64,000 nucleotides of DNA from contig NZ_FQVP01000001.1 of NCBI RefSeq assembly GCF_900129395.1, forward strand, positions 434,001-498,000, in the 5' to 3' direction. This DNA is from Pseudosulfitobacter pseudonitzschiae. Its GTDB lineage: Bacteria; Pseudomonadota; Alphaproteobacteria; Rhodobacterales; Rhodobacteraceae. This document shows positions 53,848 through 63,928 of the stretch, in pieces (positions within the stretch are counted from its first letter, which is position 1; each line of letters starts with the position of its first letter). A program made the position numbers and the translations under genes. The notes beneath the pieces were generated by a model. The model was not told where the DNA came from. It did no database searches and saw only the letters and a program-made list of their open reading frames with translations.

Positions 53848-55059
53848 TCAGAGACCCATGCAGTTGGCGTAATAGGTCACGGTTGCAGGCCAGTCCGAGA
53901 ACACGCCTTCGACACCGATGTCTTGCGCGATCACGTCCAGTGCCACCAGATAGTCGCTGTCGTCCTTGACCACGTCACCGACCGACTGGAAGTACCAGCC
54001 GCCACCCGAGGCCAGCGGGCCCGAGCGTTCCAGTGTCCATGCAATCAGCTTCAGACCCGCTTCTTTGGCGGCCAGCGCATAGGCCGACGCGGCAATCGCG
54101 CCGTTGTCGTCGGTCAGCAGCATGTTCAGCGAGGGTGCCAGATATTGCACGCCTTGCTCTTTCAGCGCAGCGAAATCTTCGTTCCATGTGGCCTTGTCCT
54201 GCTCGTCAAAGCCGTCGGACCATTCCACCAGATACACGGCTTGTTTGCCAAATTCGGGCTCGTTGTTCACCCAGTACAGAACGTCGTCCAGGTTGAACGA
54301 TTGCGCCCAGACGTCGGACGCAGGAATGCCTGCGGCCTTGTATTCGTCGATCATCTTCTGCGCATAGTCTTCCTGGCTGAAACCGTCATGCGGCATCTCG
54401 ACCGACGGGCTTTTCAACTCGGGTGTGAACTTGGCGCCCAGCGATTTGATCAGTTCGATCGATTCCGCGTGGGTCATCAGGTTGGCCTTGTCGGTGTAAA
54501 GCGTGGTGCGGTACCCCGCGACGCCGCCCTGATAGGCTTCGGCGGTGGTGGCCGTGGCGTCGGCGCTGTCCATCTTCGGCGTCAGCGTGCGGAATTGGTC
54601 CAGCGTCAGCTCGGATGTGCGGCATTCGGCGTTGGCCTTGGTGTCGCCCGACGCAGGTGTGAACGCGGTGTTGCAGGTGTCGGCCAGATCGCTCACCAGG
54701 ATGTTGGTGGTGGTGTGCAGGTCGTTCTGTGCGTGGCGGCAAACCAGTTCGTGGTCCTTGGTAAATGTCACGTCACATTCCAGGATGCCTGCGCCCTGAC
54801 GGGCACCGGCGATATAGGATTGGTCGGTATGCTCGGGGAACTGCAATGCCGCACCACGGTGACCGATGGAAAAGGCGGTCGGCGCGGGTGTCTGCCCCAT
54901 GCAGCTTGCCAGCTTTTCCTTCAGCGGACCCTCGGGCAGCTTGTCGACCAGATAGGCAGGGCGGGCGCCGTAGGATACGGCTGTCGACTGGCCGTGACCG
55001 TCGGCAAAAGCCACGGCAGGCAGCGCGGCAAGGGTGGCCGCGATCAATGTGATACGCAT
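53848..55059 (-). CDS. glpQ: Periplasmic glycerophosphodiester phosphodiesterase
   Basis: This exported 403-residue enzyme hydrolyses glycerophosphodiesters to glycerol-3-phosphate and an alcohol. A signal peptide (about 1-19, ending AFA) is followed by the GDPD domain with FSIGHRGAALQFPEHT (catalytic His), LECDVTFTKDHELVCRHA and ELKSPSVEMP. It may scavenge phosphate or carbon from lipids. It is monocistronic, with a terminator at its 3' end, and divergent from the catalase gene across 237 bp. Confidence 0.92.
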   Translation of the reverse strand: MRITLIAATLAALPAVAFADGHGQSTAVSYGARPAYLVDKLPEGPLKEKLASCMGQTPAPTAFSIGHRGAALQFPEHTDQSYIAGARQGAGILECDVTFTKDHELVCRHAQNDLHTTTNILVSDLADTCNTAFTPASGDTKANAECRTSELTLDQFRTLTPKMDSADATATTAEAYQGGVAGYRTTLYTDKANLMTHAESIELIKSLGAKFTPELKSPSVEMPHDGFSQEDYAQKMIDEYKAAGIPASDVWAQSFNLDDVLYWVNNEPEFGKQAVYLVEWSDGFDEQDKATWNEDFAALKEQGVQYLAPSLNMLLTDDNGAIAASAYALAAKEAGLKLIAWTLERSGPLASGGGWYFQSVGDVVKDDSDYLVALDVIAQDIGVEGVFSDWPATVTYYANCMGL

Positions 55060-55296
55060 GAAAAGCTCCGATTGTCAGATTGTTATCTCAAGGCCTTCTG
55101 GAGGCTGTGTGTAACAGATCTGTGATCATTTTGCGAAGCTCGCGTAAAATCAACGTTCTATCTGGGCGGGAATCTGCTGGTGCACCGAGGCCAAATTCGC
55201 GGGCCTCTCTATGCCACAGGGTGCGAATTGCGTCGGGGAACTTAACGTCGTGCCATCCGTTTCCCCCGTGACGCACCAGACATCGGAGAAATGGCC

Positions 55297-56814
55297 ATGG
55301 CAGATCGCAAAGACACCCCGCACACCACGACAGACGCAGGCATTCGCGTCCAGAGCGACGAACACTCGCTGACCGTAGGCCCGGATGGCCCGATTGTTCT
55401 GAACGACCACTACCTGCTTGAGCAGATGGCGAACTTTAACCGCGAGCGCATCCCCGAGCGTCAGCCACACGCCAAGGGGTCGGGGGCGTTCGGCACCTTC
55501 GAGACGACGCAGGATATGTCCAAATACACCATGGCCGGTATCTTCCAGAAGGGTGCAAGCTGTGACGTGGTCATGCGCTTTTCCACCGTGGCCGGCGAAC
55601 GTGGCAGCCCCGACACCTGGCGTGACCCGCGCGGGTTTTCGGTCAAGATGTACACCGACGAAGGCAACTTTGACATGGTGGGCAACAACACGCCCGTCTT
55701 CTTCATCCGCGACCCGCTGAAGTTCCAGCATTTCATCCGCAGCCAGAAGCGCCGCGCCGACAACAACATGCGCGATCACGACATGCAGTGGGATTTCTGG
55801 ACGCTGTCACCTGAAAGCGCGCATCAGGTGGCCTATCTGATGGGCGACCGCGGCATTCCGAAAACATGGCGTGAGATGAACGGCTATTCCAGCCATACCT
55901 ATTCGCTGGTCAATGCAGAGGGTGAAAAGTTCTGGGTCAAGTTCCACTTTCACACCGATCAGGGCGACGGGAATGCCTATCTGTCGCAGGACGAGGCCGA
56001 CAAACTGGCGGGCACGGATGGCGACTATCACCGCCGTGACCTGTTCAACGCGATCCGCGACGGCAATCACCCAAGCTGGACGCTGAAATGGCAGGTGATG
56101 CCCTTCGAGGATGCCAAGACTTATCGCATCAACCCCTTTGATCTGACCAAGGTCTGGCCGCATGCCGACTATCCGCTGATCGAGGTGGGCAAGCTGACGC
56201 TGAACCGCAACCCGACCGATTTCCACACCCAGATCGAACAGGCCGCCTTCGAGCCGAACAACATGGTGCCGGGTATCGGCCTGTCACCTGACAAGATGCT
56301 GCTGGCGCGCGGATTTGCCTATGCCGACGCGCACCGTGCGCGGCTGGGGGTGAACTACAAACAAATCCCGGTGAACGGTGCCAAATCCGAGGTGAACAGC
56401 TATTCCAGGGACGGGGCAGGGCGCACGCAGAACGTGGCCGATCCGGTCTATGCGCCGAACTCCTACGGCGGACCGTCCGCGCAGCCCACGGCACACGATG
56501 CGGGGCTGTGGTACACCGACGGTGACATGGTGCGCCAGGCCTATACGCTGCGCGAGGATGACGACGACTGGAGCCAGGCGGGCGCGCTGGTGCGTGACGT
56601 GATGGACGATGCGGCACGCGACCGGCTGGTGTCGAACGTGGCGGGCCACCTGTGCGACGGCGTCAGCGAAAAGGTCCTGGTGCGCGCCTTCGAGTATTGG
56701 CGGAACATCGACGCCGATGTGGGTGACAAGATCGAAGCCGCCGTGCGCGAGAAGCTGGGCGGAAAATCCAAGGCTCCCGGCATGGCCTCGGCAGAGAGCA
56801 TCGGCGGGAAGTAA
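55297..56814 (+). CDS. katA: Monofunctional heme catalase
   Basis: This 505-residue small-subunit (clade 3) catalase decomposes hydrogen peroxide. It has the distal-His segment [42 protein letters not shown] and the proximal heme Tyr region [13 protein letters not shown]. Of two in-frame ATGs, 55297 (MADRKD) is better placed: GGAG is 8 nt upstream, whereas the ATG at 55291 is too close to it. No signal peptide. Upstream 55060-55296 shows no clear OxyR-type site to me. Confidence 0.95.
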   Translation: MADRKDTPHTTTDAGIRVQSDEHSLTVGPDGPIVLNDHYLLEQMANFNRERIPERQPHAKGSGAFGTFETTQDMSKYTMAGIFQKGASCDVVMRFSTVAGERGSPDTWRDPRGFSVKMYTDEGNFDMVGNNTPVFFIRDPLKFQHFIRSQKRRADNNMRDHDMQWDFWTLSPESAHQVAYLMGDRGIPKTWREMNGYSSHTYSLVNAEGEKFWVKFHFHTDQGDGNAYLSQDEADKLAGTDGDYHRRDLFNAIRDGNHPSWTLKWQVMPFEDAKTYRINPFDLTKVWPHADYPLIEVGKLTLNRNPTDFHTQIEQAAFEPNNMVPGIGLSPDKMLLARGFAYADAHRARLGVNYKQIPVNGAKSEVNSYSRDGAGRTQNVADPVYAPNSYGGPSAQPTAHDAGLWYTDGDMVRQAYTLREDDDDWSQAGALVRDVMDDAARDRLVSNVAGHLCDGVSEKVLVRAFEYWRNIDADVGDKIEAAVREKLGGKSKAPGMASAESIGGK

Positions 56815-56819
56815 ATTGA

Positions 56820-56850
56820 AAAAAGCGGGGCCATTGGTCCCGCTTTTGTC
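56820..56850 (+). terminator. Terminator of katA
   Basis: AGCGGG...CCCGCT with an inner GCC/GGT pair is preceded by an A-run and followed by TTTTG. Confidence 0.82.
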
Positions 56851-56906
56851 CGACTTGCGCAATGCGCTTTTGAAGGATGTTCTGGGGCGCGTCAGACGCG
56901 AAGCCC

Positions 56907-57269
56907 TTACATGAACCCCAATTCCAGCCGCGCCTCGTCCGACATCATTTCCATGCCCCAGGGCGGCTCCCACGTCAGTTCGACATCAACGGTTTTGACA
57001 CCGGGCAAAGGTTCCACTGCATCGGCAACCCAGCCGGGCATCTCACCGGCCACAGGGCAGCCAGGAGCTGTCAGAGACATGATCACACGCACCGCGCCAT
57101 CGTCGGAAATGTCGATGGTGTAGATCAGGCCCAGTTCGTAGATATTCACAGGAATCTCAGGGTCATAAACCGTACGACACGCATCGACGACCGCGTCGTA
57201 CAGCGGGTGGTCGGTCGAGGACGGCGCAATCAGCGGCGTCCCCTCTAGCATTTCTTTGGACTGGTCCAT
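56907..57269 (-). CDS. SufT/MIP18-type Fe-S assembly protein (DUF59)
   Basis: This 120-residue MIP18-family protein has the conserved DPEIPVNIYELGLIY and the Cys motif LTAPGCPVAGEMP. The C-terminal WEPPWGMEMMSDEARLELG is typical of SufT-like proteins of SUF operons. It helps mature Fe-S proteins. Here it stands alone, without sufBCDS in the window. The short N-terminal extension (LIAPSSTDH) precedes the domain. Confidence 0.9.
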   Translation of the reverse strand: MDQSKEMLEGTPLIAPSSTDHPLYDAVVDACRTVYDPEIPVNIYELGLIYTIDISDDGAVRVIMSLTAPGCPVAGEMPGWVADAVEPLPGVKTVDVELTWEPPWGMEMMSDEARLELGFM

Positions 57270-57344
57270 GGGGCCTCACTCTGGTTCCTGACTGATTATA
57301 TAGGGATAACACACCCAAGCGTCCAGAGGGGCAGGCCGTCACAG

Positions 57345-58679
57345 TCAGGCGATATCGAGAATGAAATCGGCCTCGGTCAGCAAGTGGTTCTTGCGCATGT
57401 CGATCTCCAGGTCCGAAAAACCGTCGCCGTCCACATCGACAAGGATGTATTTGCTTACTGCGATGATTTCTCCCGCGGTGCCCGAGAAGCTGCCCGCATC
57501 GTTGAAAAACGCGCCTTCGATGCCCGACATGTCGATCAGGTCGCCCTGCGGTCTGCGGAAATCACGGATCTGGTCGCGCGCCGACGGATCGCTGTCGCCT
57601 GCAACGAACACGAACACGTCCGCACCCTTGCCGCCGACAATGATGTCGCGTCCTGCACCGCCAGAGATCGTGTCGTTGCCACCGCTGCCCAGAATGGTCT
57701 CGTCGCCCGAACCGCCCAGGAACACGTCGTCGCCGTTGCCCAGCGTCGCGCGCACGTCCTTTGACTTGCTCAGGCTCATGTCCACGATGTCATCGCCTTT
57801 GCCGCCCGTGATGTTGCCGATATAGCTGCCGGTCAGCACCAGCGTGTCCGCACCACCGCCCAAAGCGATGTCGCCGTTTACGGCACCGTTCAGCGTGACA
57901 CTGTCAAAGCCGCTGCCCATGTCGATCCTGCCGGTGATCGAAAGCGTGGTGTTGTCGGTGATGGTGTTTGCGGTGTTGTCGCCCTGAACGGTCAGGGCCG
58001 TCGCATCATTGGTCGCGTTGGTGACCGTGCTGCTTCCGGCACGGTTGACCCATGCGTCCTCACCATTCAGAAAAATCTGTCCTTGGAGATAAAACACACC
58101 CGTCAGCAAGCCGCCGTTCACCGTCAGCGTGTGCCCGCCAATCACCGAAGAATAGATCATATCAAGCTGTGAATATTCATCGGTCATGACGTCGGCGTAA
58201 ACGGATGATGAACTGATACTGATCGAACGGTCCACCGCATCGGATTGCATAAAGCTCAGGAACAGCGGTGTTTCTTCAAGGCCGGCGAACTCTTCGTTGT
58301 CAAATTCGATGGACGAGAACCGCACCAGACCGTCAAAGTTGATCGTCCCTGTGCTGCCGAAAGCCCCGTAATCGAAAAAGATCCGGTCGCCGTTGCCATT
58401 TCCAATCACGCCACCATCGACAACGCGATATAGATCGTCGCGGCTGTCGCCGGATAGGTACTGAGCCCCATTGCTGGTGATGCTGTTGATCACGACATTG
58501 TTGAAAACCTGATTGGCTTGAAGCGGTACGCTGGGCGGGGCGTCCAGGATGATGTCGACGGTCTGACCGACGAAATCGTCCATCGACACCAGGGTGTCTG
58601 TTTCGTCAAACCAGGCGTCCGAGGTTTCCAGGATTGTACCCTCGAAAGAGGCGTCCAGGCGAAGGGTTGTGATGGGCAT
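57345..58679 (-). CDS. RTX calcium-binding secreted protein, paralogue 1
   Basis: The 444-residue acidic protein has no N-terminal signal peptide. Residues 1-280 look like beta-rich unique sequence with several GGxDTL-like turns. Glycine-rich RTX nonapeptides lie at about 290-370 (GNGDDVFLGGSGDETILGSG; GGAGRDIIVGGKGADVF). It ends with a serralysin-like C-terminal domain and a DFILDIA tail, which suits type I secretion. Similar in layout to the next RTX gene. No type I exporter genes are present here. Start MPITTLRLDA. Confidence 0.88.
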   Translation of the reverse strand: MPITTLRLDASFEGTILETSDAWFDETDTLVSMDDFVGQTVDIILDAPPSVPLQANQVFNNVVINSITSNGAQYLSGDSRDDLYRVVDGGVIGNGNGDRIFFDYGAFGSTGTINFDGLVRFSSIEFDNEEFAGLEETPLFLSFMQSDAVDRSISISSSSVYADVMTDEYSQLDMIYSSVIGGHTLTVNGGLLTGVFYLQGQIFLNGEDAWVNRAGSSTVTNATNDATALTVQGDNTANTITDNTTLSITGRIDMGSGFDSVTLNGAVNGDIALGGGADTLVLTGSYIGNITGGKGDDIVDMSLSKSKDVRATLGNGDDVFLGGSGDETILGSGGNDTISGGAGRDIIVGGKGADVFVFVAGDSDPSARDQIRDFRRPQGDLIDMSGIEGAFFNDAGSFSGTAGEIIAVSKYILVDVDGDGFSDLEIDMRKNHLLTEADFILDIA

Positions 58680-58824
58680 GCGCAGTCTCTTTCAATTCAA
58701 AGTAGAAAAAAGTCACATATAATTCAATGCGATGGGCAGCACGTTAGGAAATGTGGCGATTGTGTGGCAAGGATTTTTTCCTTTTTCTCAACTTGCGTCC
58801 CCGACTGTGTCCCTTCGACACGGC

Positions 58825-58862
58825 CTTTTGCCCCCGGCACACGGTTGTGTGGGGGGCAAAAG
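58825..58862. terminator. Hairpin between the RTX paralogues
   Basis: CTTTTGCCCCC (58825-58835) and GGGGGCAAAAG (58852-58862) form a perfect 11-bp stem after the minus-strand stop of RTX paralogue 2. The T residues lie inside the stem base and not in a separate tract. The 211-bp gap 58680-58890 shows nothing else clear. Confidence 0.6.
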
Positions 58863-58890
58863 CCGGATGGTGTGGCAGGGGGGCTGAAAA

Positions 58891-60240
58891 TCAGAACATT
58901 TCAAACCCGAAGGTCAGGATGAAATCATCCGCCGTCAGGCCAAGATCGCTGCGCATGTCGATTTCCATATCGGCCACGCGGTCGCCGTCGATGTCGATCT
59001 GAACCAACCGGCCCACAGCGATCACCTCGCCCGAAGCGCCGGTAAAGCTGTTGCCGTCGTGGAAATGGTTCGCGGTAAAGGTCAGGTCGATCTTGTCGCC
59101 ATCGGCCTTTGAAAAATCGCGGATCATATCGCGCGCTTCGGGCGTGCTGTCGCCGGCGGCAAAGACGAACACGTCGGCCCCTGAACGACCCACCAGAATG
59201 TCACGGCCCGCGCCGCCAGAGATCGTGTCGTTGCCACCATCGCCGACGATCACCTCGTTGCCGGACGAGCCATAGATCAGGTCGTCGCCATTGCCGCCGT
59301 GAACGCTGATGCCTGCGTTGGTGGCGTCGAACAGGTTGATGGTGTCCGCTCCACGCCCGCCGAAAATCTTCGAGGTGACGGTCCCCGTCAGGGTCAGCGT
59401 GTCGCTGCCGTTGCCCAGAATGATGCGCCCGTGCACATCACCGGTCAGGTCGACAAGATCGCTGCCGTCACCCATGTCGATGCGCCCGATGACGTCAAAT
59501 GCGCCCTCCAAACGGTTCCCTGCGCGATCACCCAGTACAACAAGCGCCCCTGCGCGCCCATCGGCCGAGGTCAGTTGAGAGGCACTGTAGGCGCTGAACG
59601 CCTCAGTCCCGTTCAGTCGTAGCAGGCCGGACAATTCCGAGTTGTCAAACTGTGCACCACCCCCCACCGTCAGGGTGCCCCCGATATAGCTGTCATCGAT
59701 GTCCAGGCTGGTGAATTTGTCCGTCGTGGCCGTTCCGTCCAGTTCAACACTGTCCCAGGTCGCCGTGCGATAGAATTTGTCGGACTGTTCGAAAACCACG
59801 TTTACGGCGCGGTTGACGGTTCCGCCGGGACCGGCGGGGCCATTGGTATTCAGATCGAATAAATCGTTGTCAAAGAACACGTTGCGCAATGCGGTCTCGC
59901 CGTCAAAGGTCAACGTACCTGCGCTGGCAATGATGCCCCCGTCGAGCGTGAACAGATCACGATCCGCACTGCCCACCCGCGCGCCATCGGCAAAGTTCAA
60001 CTGGCTGCCGCCGGCTTGGGTCAGCGTAAAATCGTCTTCCGAAGTCATCCCCGCCAGCAACACGTCGTTGAACAGATTTTCGGCATTCAGCGCGGTGTCG
60101 AACCCCAGGTAGATCTGAACGGTGCTGCCCTGAAAGTCCTGCATCGACACAAGCGTATAGCTGGTGTCACGCCAGCCGTCCGTGGTGTCGGTGTAGGTTC
60201 CCGAGATCAGATCAAGGATGATCGTTGGATTGGCTGACAT
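58891..60240 (-). CDS. RTX calcium-binding secreted protein, paralogue 2
   Basis: The 449-residue protein has the same architecture as its neighbour: MSANPTIILDLISGTYTDTTDGW N-terminus without signal peptide, beta-rich middle, RTX repeats (GGRGADTINLF, GGNGDDLIYGSSGNEV, GGAGRDILVGRSGADVF), and a C-terminal DFILTFGFEMF tail. Both begin with a threonine-aspartate-rich segment about a Trp (DTWxxT/SDAW) then SMxDFxG. Presumably exported by a type I system elsewhere. The function after secretion is unknown; surface or S-layer-like matrix is possible. Confidence 0.88.
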   Translation of the reverse strand: MSANPTIILDLISGTYTDTTDGWRDTSYTLVSMQDFQGSTVQIYLGFDTALNAENLFNDVLLAGMTSEDDFTLTQAGGSQLNFADGARVGSADRDLFTLDGGIIASAGTLTFDGETALRNVFFDNDLFDLNTNGPAGPGGTVNRAVNVVFEQSDKFYRTATWDSVELDGTATTDKFTSLDIDDSYIGGTLTVGGGAQFDNSELSGLLRLNGTEAFSAYSASQLTSADGRAGALVVLGDRAGNRLEGAFDVIGRIDMGDGSDLVDLTGDVHGRIILGNGSDTLTLTGTVTSKIFGGRGADTINLFDATNAGISVHGGNGDDLIYGSSGNEVIVGDGGNDTISGGAGRDILVGRSGADVFVFAAGDSTPEARDMIRDFSKADGDKIDLTFTANHFHDGNSFTGASGEVIAVGRLVQIDIDGDRVADMEIDMRSDLGLTADDFILTFGFEMF

Positions 60241-60373
60241 AATCTGTGTCCCTCAAAACTGGCGTCGACTGGTTCTGAGGGACAAAAATGGTCAGTTCAT
60301 GACGCTGTCTGGGCATTGTGGGGACTTGGGTGCGCAACCAGGCTGCGCCGCACTTGCTGGCCGGTCCGGTGCC

Positions 60374-61753
60374 TCACCCCTTGCGCTTGCGCACTGGCTG
60401 CGGTTTCACCCGTGCCTCGATCATGTCGTAGAGCATGCCGACGATGTCTTTGCCAGTGGCCTTTTCGATGCCCTCGAACCCGGGTGACGAGTTGACCTCG
60501 AGCACTTTCGGCCCCGTTTCCGACCGCAACAGGTCAACGCCCGCCTTGCCCAGACCGAAAGCCCGTGCGGCACGCAGGGCGGTGTCGCGTTCTTCCTTGG
60601 TGATGCGCACGGTTCTGGCCGATCCGCCCCGGTGCAGGTTCGAGCGGAAATCGCCCTCGGCCCCGGTGCGTTTCATCGATGCGACCACTTTGCCGTCGAT
60701 CACCAGACAGCGGATGTCCTCGCCCGCGGCTTCCTTGACGAACTGCTGCACCAGAAAGTTGGCGCGCAGGCCGCGAAAGGCGTCGATGACACTTTCGGCG
60801 GCCTTCTTGGTTTCGGCCAGAACAACGCCCTTGCCCTGGGTCGATTCCAGCAATTTGACGATCAGCGGGGCCGCGCCCACCAGACCGATCAGGTTACCGG
60901 TGTCCTTTGGCGAGGCGGCAAAGGCGGTTGTCGGCATACCGATGCGCTTGCTGGCCAGCACCTGATGCGCGTGCAGCTTGTCGCGGCTGGCGGTGATGCC
61001 TGCGCTTCCGTTGACGCAATAGGTGCCGATGGTTTCGAACTGGCGGATCACGGCAGTGCCATAGGGCGTGATCGACGCACCGATGCGCGGCACGATGGCG
61101 TCATAGCGGGGCAGGCGCTTGCCGTCGTAATGCACCTCGGGCGCCATGGTGTTGATCGCCATGTAGCAGCGCGTGGTGTCGATCACCTCGACCGTGTGGC
61201 CGCGTGCCTCGCCGACCTCGACCAGCCGGTTGGTGGAATAATTGTCCTCACGGCTCAGCACGGCGATGCGCAGGGCGCGCTTGGGGGCGGCGCGACGGAC
61301 GGCTGCGGAATGGTAGACATCATAGCTGAGGTCCGGTTGCAGACGCTTTTCCGTGGCAGTGATCGAGATGTGATCCTGCAGGGCCTGACGGCCCAGCAAC
61401 ATGCGGCTGGTCATGCCGGAGCGGTCGGTCAGGGTCACTTCGATGGGCCACGATTGCCCTGCGACCGACAGCGTGGTTTCGATCACATAGCGCAGTTCGG
61501 ATTCGCCGTTGGACGAGGTCACCTCGCGGCGGTCCTTGATCGGGGCCGAGCATGTCACCTGTACCTGCGTCTGTCCCGCGACAGGGTATACGTTAAAGCG
61601 CACCTTGGGCTTGGCGGCGGGGCCGAACACTTCGATGTCATGGGCATGCAGCGCCGAGGTGCGTGCGCCGGTGTCGATCTTGGCCTTGAGCGCGGGCAGG
61701 CCCAGTTCGGGCAATCCGATCCATTCTTCCCAGCCGAAATGTAGACTGTCCAT
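60374..61753 (-). CDS. Fusion of RimB-type aspartic protease domain with RimK ATP-grasp ligase
   Basis: The 459-residue protein has two parts. Residues 1-150 match the RimB/'ATP-dependent zinc protease' retropepsin-like family ([15 protein letters not shown] with the active Asp; MLLGRQAL). Residues about 160-445 are a RimK-type alpha-L-glutamate ligase ATP-grasp ([63 protein letters not shown]). RimK adds Glu tails to proteins such as ribosomal S6 and RimB can trim them, so adding and removing activities may be joined in one chain. Target unknown. It ends in a basic tail. Confidence 0.9.
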   Translation of the reverse strand: MDSLHFGWEEWIGLPELGLPALKAKIDTGARTSALHAHDIEVFGPAAKPKVRFNVYPVAGQTQVQVTCSAPIKDRREVTSSNGESELRYVIETTLSVAGQSWPIEVTLTDRSGMTSRMLLGRQALQDHISITATEKRLQPDLSYDVYHSAAVRRAAPKRALRIAVLSREDNYSTNRLVEVGEARGHTVEVIDTTRCYMAINTMAPEVHYDGKRLPRYDAIVPRIGASITPYGTAVIRQFETIGTYCVNGSAGITASRDKLHAHQVLASKRIGMPTTAFAASPKDTGNLIGLVGAAPLIVKLLESTQGKGVVLAETKKAAESVIDAFRGLRANFLVQQFVKEAAGEDIRCLVIDGKVVASMKRTGAEGDFRSNLHRGGSARTVRITKEERDTALRAARAFGLGKAGVDLLRSETGPKVLEVNSSPGFEGIEKATGKDIVGMLYDMIEARVKPQPVRKRKG

Positions 61754-61823
61754 TGGGTACTCCTGTCAAAGGCGGGCGGCGCCAATGTGGCGCGGCAATT
61801 GTGTCAAAGATGTTAAGGGGCTG

Positions 61824-62618
61824 TCAGGCCTTGAACGTTTTCACAGTGGCCTTGGCGGCTTCGGCTGCAAGACGTCCGGGGTCCAAGAAGTGTTCGATCA
61901 TCACCGGTGTCGCCACCGCATAGGCCTCGTGCAGCGGCAGGTCGCGGTGGGCCTGCAACGCGGCTTTTCCCGAGGAAATAGCGCCGGGGTTGCGGGTGGC
62001 AAGGGTGGTGGCAAAAGACGTCGTTTCGGCGTCGAGCGTTCCGTCCGGACAGATCCGGTTGAACAGCCCCGCAGCCTGCGCCCAGTCCGCCGTCATCGGC
62101 GTGCCGGTCAGCGTCAGCTCCATCAGGTGTTTCGGCCCTACATTGCGCGAGACCGCCACCGCTGGCGTGGTGCAAAAGCCGCCGTTGGTCACGCCGGGCA
62201 GGCAGACAGTGGCACGCGGGCTGGCGAAAGCCAGATCGCACGAGGCCACCAGTTGCAGCCCCGCCGCCGTGGCGATGCCGTCCACCATGGCGATGGTCGG
62301 CTTGGGGAAGGTGGCCAGCGTCGTCATCATCGCGGCGCAGGCTTCGAACAACTCGGTCAGAAAGGCGCGGCCCTGATCCGCATCCGCCCGGTGGCGGGCG
62401 ATTTCCTTGAGGTCGTGACCGGCGCAAAAGATGTGGCCGGGGCCGGTGATCACCACGACACGCACGGTATCATCTGCGGCCAGATCGTTCAGCGTTGCGT
62501 GCAGTGTCCTGATCATGCCCAGCGACAACGCATGGGCCACCCCGCCGCCAAGGGCCAGCGTCGCCACGCCATCGGTCACATCACAGGTGACAAGATCTGG
62601 GGTCTGCATCTGGTTCAT
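61824..62618 (-). CDS. Enoyl-CoA hydratase/isomerase family protein
   Basis: This 264-residue crotonase-fold protein starts MNQMQTPDLV, with AAAGGAG just upstream of ATG 62618. Oxyanion-hole segments are FCAGHDLKEIAR and VDGIATAAGLQLVASCDLA. The position of the usual second catalytic Glu reads CLPGVTNGGFCTTPAV, so one or both hydratase Glu residues may be absent and the reaction could be isomerase- or hydrolase-like. Enoyl-CoA hydratase for valine (methacrylyl-CoA) would be needed by the cell but is not established here. Confidence 0.85.
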   Translation of the reverse strand: MNQMQTPDLVTCDVTDGVATLALGGGVAHALSLGMIRTLHATLNDLAADDTVRVVVITGPGHIFCAGHDLKEIARHRADADQGRAFLTELFEACAAMMTTLATFPKPTIAMVDGIATAAGLQLVASCDLAFASPRATVCLPGVTNGGFCTTPAVAVSRNVGPKHLMELTLTGTPMTADWAQAAGLFNRICPDGTLDAETTSFATTLATRNPGAISSGKAALQAHRDLPLHEAYAVATPVMIEHFLDPGRLAAEAAKATVKTFKA

Positions 62619-62897
62619 CGCGGCTCCTTTGGCACAGTATGCCATGGCGCGGCAATGGTGCGCAACGCGATCCGGCGGGGTGGGGCGCGAGAGGCATTCG
62701 TCACATGGGAGCGGGATGCAGTGCGCTGCTACAGCCGTTCGACAATCGGTGGGTTTTGGAAGGTCGTGAGTGTCCCTTTCGAGCCATTGTGGCCTATTCT
62801 GCACCGCACACTTATTAGCACAAAGGACGGTGCAGGATGTCTCGGACACCGCACAACAAGCTGTTATGGGTTCTGGCTGTGACTAAGTGTAGGCCAC

Positions 62898-63767
62898 TCA
62901 AGGATCGAAGTTGACCTCGCCTACATCGTCATTTTTTGGCGCTTCTTTTGGGAAACGGGCTAAAATCTCTTTCTCAATTCCATATAATTGAGATGATCGA
63001 ATTGCATTGCCTAAGTGCATCATGGCCGACACCTGAACCTTAGGTTGTTGCTGCAGTACTATCTTGCCATCATTTGTAATTAATGGGCCACTATAAAGGA
63101 TGCCAACAAAATGGATCCTACTAGCCCCAATATTGTAGGTGTTGGTTCTTCGGTCGAGGTATCCATTGCGGTCATATACGAAGATCGGCGACCCAGACGA
63201 GCCCGGAAAACAGGCCATATCTACCATGAACTCATGTTTGCCTCCGTATAGCTTGGTTAACGAAGATGCTGTATTTCCTCGTCGCGTTATTGGCAGGTTG
63301 TTGAAGTCGTCAAATATGCCTCTAGGACATCCAATCATTATGACCTCTTCCAATGCATCAAAGTACTGCCAATCATCGTCTTTTGGTACGACCTCAAAGC
63401 CTAAAGGACTATAGAATAATGGAGTGCCATTGGCCTCTGCTTGATTCAAAATTGGTCCAAATGGTATTGCGCACAGATCAACATCTGGGTCTGGGTGAAG
63501 CAATACAGCGCCAGGTCTGGCATCCAGATGACAAGGAATGAATTTTCCTGAAGGTCCAGATTCTTCTGCGGTATGGCAAACTACAGTGATTTGGTCGCAT
63601 CCGTTAACGACATGTTTGTTTGTGATGATTGCTGGAATAAACTGGTCTTCCGTAACCTTGAAGTTAAAGAAAAATCCAGTTCCGACCCCCACCTGGGCGC
63701 CGTTCAGCGAGGCTGAAATGCGCGTAGTGGTTAGAGTAAGGCGCTCTGCCAAAGTCAATTCAGGCAT
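62898..63767 (-). CDS. Trypsin-like serine protease, AT-rich
   Basis: The 289-residue protein has a chymotrypsin-fold catalytic triad: His52 (TNKHVVNG), Asp97 (DPDVDLCAI) and Ser191 (FPGSSGSPIF). No signal peptide is visible, so it may act in the cytoplasm or with a partner. The DNA is clearly less GC-rich than everything to its left, and codon use differs, which points to horizontal transfer. Such trypsin-like proteins occur in accessory islands and some defence loci. Nothing diagnostic is next to it before the window ends, so its partner, if any, lies beyond 64000. Confidence 0.85.
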   Translation of the reverse strand: MPELTLAERLTLTTTRISASLNGAQVGVGTGFFFNFKVTEDQFIPAIITNKHVVNGCDQITVVCHTAEESGPSGKFIPCHLDARPGAVLLHPDPDVDLCAIPFGPILNQAEANGTPLFYSPLGFEVVPKDDDWQYFDALEEVIMIGCPRGIFDDFNNLPITRRGNTASSLTKLYGGKHEFMVDMACFPGSSGSPIFVYDRNGYLDRRTNTYNIGASRIHFVGILYSGPLITNDGKIVLQQQPKVQVSAMMHLGNAIRSSQLYGIEKEILARFPKEAPKNDDVGEVNFDP

Positions 63768-63902
63768 GTAGGAAGCTGCTCCATAATCATGAGTTTAATC
63801 ATTTGACGTTTCAATCTTGCAGGTTGAGCTAAACAGATTTTGCAACTTCTGTTTAGTGTGATGTTATTGGGTGTTGTGAGGCTTTGGCACGCAGTACGCC
63901 TA

Positions 63903-63928
63903 CGTCTGTTTTCTCTCGAAAACAGACG
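63903..63928. other. 11-bp perfect hairpin near the right edge
   Basis: CGTCTGTTTTC (63903-63913) and GAAAACAGACG (63918-63928) enclose TCTC. No obvious T-tract or coding region accompanies it. The last 233 bp (63768-64000) show no gene I can support. Confidence 0.5.

Noticed and set aside
55098-55125. Pho box upstream of the glycerophosphodiesterase gene
   Set aside because: CTGTGTG and CTGTGAT occur but with 15-bp and not 11-bp periodicity, so they do not form a Pho box.
62640-62890. Coding region between the enoyl-CoA hydratase and the protease genes
   Set aside because: Frames here have no ribosome site or domain pattern and merely extend from neighbours; I see nothing supportable.
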